Positions 46,397 to 49,095 of a stretch of 49,095 nt of DNA are shown here, one piece after another. Source of the DNA: an uncultured Clostridia bacterium (GTDB lineage: Bacteria > Bacillota > Clostridia > Christensenellales > Borkfalkiaceae). Position numbers and translations under genes: made by a program. Every line of letters begins with the position of its first letter. The stretch's first letter is position 1. The stretch spans positions 1 through 49,095 of the forward strand of contig CANREM010000011.1 in NCBI GenBank assembly GCA_947629675.1, read 5' to 3'. Under the pieces are notes generated by a model. It was not told the DNA's origin and did not search any database. It saw only the letters and a list, made by a program, of their open reading frames with translations.

Positions 46397-48926
46397 ACCA
46401 ACTCTTCCCCATGGATACTTCGGCGATGAGGGGAACATCGAGCGAGATCGCTCCCTCCATCTCCTCTTTGAGAACGGTTGCGGCGTGCTCGGCCTCCTCC
46501 TCGGGGGCGTCGAGTACGAGTTCGTCATGCACCTGAAGAACCATCTTTGCGCGAAGGCCCTCTTCTTTGAGCCGTTTTGCAACGCGGAGCATGGCGATCT
46601 TGATGATGTCCGCCGCACTTCCCTGCAGAGGCATGTTCATCGCTGCCCGCTCGCCGAATGCGCGGAGATTGAAGTTGGAGGACTTGAGTTCGGGGATATA
46701 GCGTTTGCGGCCAAGTACGGTCGTCACATAGCCGTTCTCCTTCGCCCGCTGCACATTTCCGTCCATATATGCCTTGACCTCGGGGTGCAGTTCGAAATAT
46801 CTGTCGATGAAGCTCTGCGCCTCTGAGGCGGAACAGCCTAAATCTTTTGCGAGGCCGAAGGCACTCATGCCGTAGATGATGCCGAAGTTTACGACCTTTG
46901 CCCTCCTTCGCATGAAGGGGGTGACTTCCGCAAGATCGACGCCGAACACCCTTGCCGCCGTCGAAGCATGGATGTCCTCCCCCCTTTGATAGGAGGCAAC
47001 AAGCGATTTGCATCCGGAGAAATGGGCAAGGAGACGAAGCTCGATCTGGGAATAGTCGGCGTCGATGAGGATATTTCCCTCGCGCGAGATGAAGAGCTTT
47101 CTCAGCTCCTTCCCCTCCTCGGTGCGCACGGGGATATTCTGGAGATTGGGGTTCGCGCTCGAGAGCCTCCCCGTCGTCGTGGCGGTCTGGTTATAGGTCG
47201 TATGCACGATGCCGCCCGAGGCGAGCGGACGGATGCCGTCTATATAGGTGGAACGGAGCTTTTGCAGCTCTCTGTAGCGAAGGATGAGGCGGACGATCTC
47301 GTTGTTCTCGGCGAGCTTTTCCAGAACGTCCGCATTGGTGGAATAGCCCCCCTTTTGCATCTTCTTCGCGCCCTTCGGCGAAAGACCGAGTTTTCCGAAG
47401 AGGACTTCGGAGAGCTGGAAGGTGGAATTGAGATTGAATTCCTCTCCCGCGAGCGCGAAGATGCGCTCCGAAAGGGCGTTCTGCTCGTTTTGGAACTTGT
47501 CCGAAAAGGATGGGAATTTGTCGAGATCGACGCGCACGCCCGTCTTTTCCATATCGAAGAGGACATCTTCAAGGGGAAGTTCAAGTTCGCGGTAGAGTTT
47601 TTCCTCCTCCGTTCCCGAAAGCGCGGAGAGACATTCCTCATAGGAGAAAAGGAGTGCCTGCGCACAGCAATTTTCGCTCAAAGCATGTTCGGCTGCAAGT
47701 TCCTTGGCTGCAAGCGGCTTCCCGCCCGAATTTTCGAGATAGCGAAGGAGCGTAAAGTCCTCGCATGCGGAAGGGCGCACTTCCACCCCGATCTCCCGAA
47801 GGGCGTGGGCGAGGGATTTTGCATCATACACGATGGCATGCTTCTCCCCCGTAAGAAGCGTTTCGAAGAGCGGCTTGAGTTCGGCGAGAAAGAAGCCGGG
47901 GCTTAAGAAGTTCTCCCGCAGCGGGAGGATGAAGTTTGTCCCATCAGAGAAGAGATAGACGGCCTCCTTTTCGACGAGAAGCGAGAAGCACTTCATCCCG
48001 GCAGCACGGGGAAGGAAGGCGGCAAGATCGGTGATCTCCACGCATTCCGCGGCCTGAGATGTGGGCCGCACGGCGGCAAAATACTCTAAGCCAAGAAGAG
48101 AGCGGAACTCGAGCTTTGCAAAAAAGGTGCGGGCCTCCTCGGGGAAAGGCAGGGAAAAAGCGCACTCCCCGAGCGTCGTTTCGAGCGGAACGGCGGTATC
48201 GATCGTGGCGAGATATTTGGAGAAATAGGCCTGCTCTCTCCCCTCTTTTAACTTGTCGTGAAGGGAACCCTTGATCTCCTCGAGGTGGGCATAGACCCCG
48301 TCGAGGTCGCCGTAGGTCTGCAAAAGCGACATGGCACTCTTCGGCCCGACGCCGCGGACGCCGGGGATGTTGTCCGAATTGTCCCCCATGAGGGCCTTTT
48401 CCTCGATGATCTGCATGGGATAGAGGCCGACCTTTGCATAGAAGTTCTCTTTGGTGAGGCGGTCGAGATCGCTCACGCCGCGCTTTGTAAAGCAGACATC
48501 GACGTTCTCTTTGACGAGCTGATATGCGTCGCGGTCCCCCGTATAGATGAGGACATGGACGCCGTCGAATTTGCGGGAGAGGGTGCCGATGAGATCGTCC
48601 GCTTCAAAGCCTGCAAGTTCCACCGTGCAGATATTCATCGCATGCAGAAGATCTTTGAGAACGGGGACTTGCACGCGAAGCTCGTCGGGCATCGGCTTTC
48701 TCGTCCCCTTGTAGTCCTGATATTTGAGATGACGGAAGGTGGGCGCATGCACGTCGAAGGCGACCGCCATGTATTGCGGCTTCTCCTCCTCCGCGATCTT
48801 GAGAAGGAGCTTGACAAAGCCGAAGATTCCGTTTGTGGGCAGGCCGTCCTTCGTGGAAAAGACGCCCATCGCGTAGAATGCGCGGTTCAAAAGGCTGTTG
48901 CCGTCGATGAGAACAAGTTTATCCAT
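46383..48926 (-). CDS. polA: DNA polymerase I
   Basis: An 847-residue family A polymerase for repair and Okazaki-fragment processing. The 5'-3' nuclease domain (about 1-290) begins 'KLVLIDGNSLLNRAFYA' with its metal-binding Asp. The middle domain (about 300-460) lacks the DxE motif of active 3'-5' exonucleases, so proofreading is probably absent, as in Bacillus. The polymerase domain has motif A 'DADYSQIELRLLAHFSG', motif B 'RRAKVVNFGIIYGMSAFG' and motif C 'QVHDELVLD'. Its promoter puts the transcription start at the ATG. Confidence 0.97.
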   Translation of the reverse strand: MDKLVLIDGNSLLNRAFYAMGVFSTKDGLPTNGIFGFVKLLLKIAEEEKPQYMAVAFDVHAPTFRHLKYQDYKGTRKPMPDELRVQVPVLKDLLHAMNICTVELAGFEADDLIGTLSRKFDGVHVLIYTGDRDAYQLVKENVDVCFTKRGVSDLDRLTKENFYAKVGLYPMQIIEEKALMGDNSDNIPGVRGVGPKSAMSLLQTYGDLDGVYAHLEEIKGSLHDKLKEGREQAYFSKYLATIDTAVPLETTLGECAFSLPFPEEARTFFAKLEFRSLLGLEYFAAVRPTSQAAECVEITDLAAFLPRAAGMKCFSLLVEKEAVYLFSDGTNFILPLRENFLSPGFFLAELKPLFETLLTGEKHAIVYDAKSLAHALREIGVEVRPSACEDFTLLRYLENSGGKPLAAKELAAEHALSENCCAQALLFSYEECLSALSGTEEEKLYRELELPLEDVLFDMEKTGVRVDLDKFPSFSDKFQNEQNALSERIFALAGEEFNLNSTFQLSEVLFGKLGLSPKGAKKMQKGGYSTNADVLEKLAENNEIVRLILRYRELQKLRSTYIDGIRPLASGGIVHTTYNQTATTTGRLSSANPNLQNIPVRTEEGKELRKLFISREGNILIDADYSQIELRLLAHFSGCKSLVASYQRGEDIHASTAARVFGVDLAEVTPFMRRRAKVVNFGIIYGMSAFGLAKDLGCSASEAQSFIDRYFELHPEVKAYMDGNVQRAKENGYVTTVLGRKRYIPELKSSNFNLRAFGERAAMNMPLQGSAADIIKIAMLRVAKRLKEEGLRAKMVLQVHDELVLDAPEEEAEHAATVLKEEMEGAISLDVPLIAEVSMGKSWYDAK

Positions 48927-48932
48927 ACGTCT

Positions 48933-48961
48933 ATTTTATCATGAGTACGTTTTTTTTGCAA
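48933..48961 (-). promoter_or_regulatory. polA promoter, leaderless layout
   Basis: On the minus strand TTGCAA (48961-48956), 17 bases, TAAAAT (48938-48933). Seven bases on lies the A of the polA ATG (48926). Confidence 0.8.
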
Positions 48962-48979
48962 GAATATCCGGAAAATCGC

Positions 48980-49008
48980 TTGATTTTTCTCATAACTTTC
49001 GATATACT
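48980..49008 (+). promoter_or_regulatory. tRNA-Leu promoter
   Basis: TTGATT (48980-48985), 17 bases, TATACT (49003-49008), ten bases before the tRNA. Confidence 0.75.
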
Positions 49009-49018
49009 TTTAGTGTTC

Positions 49019-49095
49019 GCCGGTGTGGTGGAATTGGCAGACGCGCTGGACTCAAAATCCTGTGGTAGTGATACCGTATCGGTTCGACCCCGATC
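49019..49095 (+). tRNA. tRNA-Leu (CAA), cut by the window end
   Basis: GCCGGTGTGGTGGAATTGG start, a D arm with GGCAGACGCG, anticodon loop CTCAAAA (anticodon CAA, leucine), a long class II variable arm (TGGTAGTGATACCG) and the T arm TCGGTTCGACCCCGA. The 3' acceptor strand is outside the window. Confidence 0.93.

Overview
The window looks like chromosomal DNA from a fairly GC-rich member of the Clostridia (Firmicutes). The evidence is the gene content and order: lysA, M50 protease, scpA-scpB, ytfI-ytfJ, DD-carboxypeptidase, rluB; a glgB-C-D-A-P operon; an IspH-S1 fusion; spoVG; and several sporulation-associated families (a SpoIIM-like protein, GerW/YtfJ, SpoVG). I cannot name the genus from sequence alone; an uncultured gut lineage is plausible.

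Layout. 1-4.1 kb is the right end of an AT-rich mobile element: a DUF6870-type small protein and two overlapping large serine recombinases. Host DNA resumes at about 4.1 kb. 4.2-12.6 kb is a run of plus-strand host genes for envelope and chromosome upkeep: a SpoIIM-like membrane protein, two DD-carboxypeptidases, lysA, an M50 protease, scpAB, ytfIJ and rluB. 12.7-17.2 kb holds lexA with an SOS box, a small Cys-rich protein, a lysine-less S41 peptidase homologue, hflX, and a XerS-like tyrosine recombinase. Just upstream of the recombinase gene is a 32-bp dif-like dyad. 17.6-27.8 kb is a complete glycogen synthesis and breakdown operon, all on the minus strand. 27.9-36 kb carries murC, spoVG, csp, htpG and an operon encoding a chorismate mutase-CMP kinase fusion, an acyltransferase and IspH-S1. 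36.1-42.5 kb carries a flavoprotein and a five-gene biotin-dependent sodium-pump decarboxylase operon. 42.6-49.1 kb carries a TVP38-family membrane protein, rnhA, a repeat-rich gap, a GNAT acetyltransferase, tRNA-Trp, coaE, polA and the start of tRNA-Leu.

Large-scale pattern. Left of about 12.6 kb every gene is on the plus strand. Right of 17.6 kb nearly every gene is on the minus strand. The dif-like site lies in the switch zone, and hand-counted samples of G versus C on the plus strand change sign across it. Together this suggests that the window spans the replication terminus.

Other points of note. Six genes have a near-consensus promoter (17-bp spacer) whose predicted transcription start falls on, or within three bases of, the start codon; this implies leaderless mRNAs. 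A dispersed palindromic motif (consensus CTATGTCACGCATAGTACC and a variant) recurs mostly just downstream of stop codons, with most copies oriented the same way relative to the dif-like site. The 3' end of the tRNA-Trp gene is duplicated about 150 bp away, next to a second terminator.
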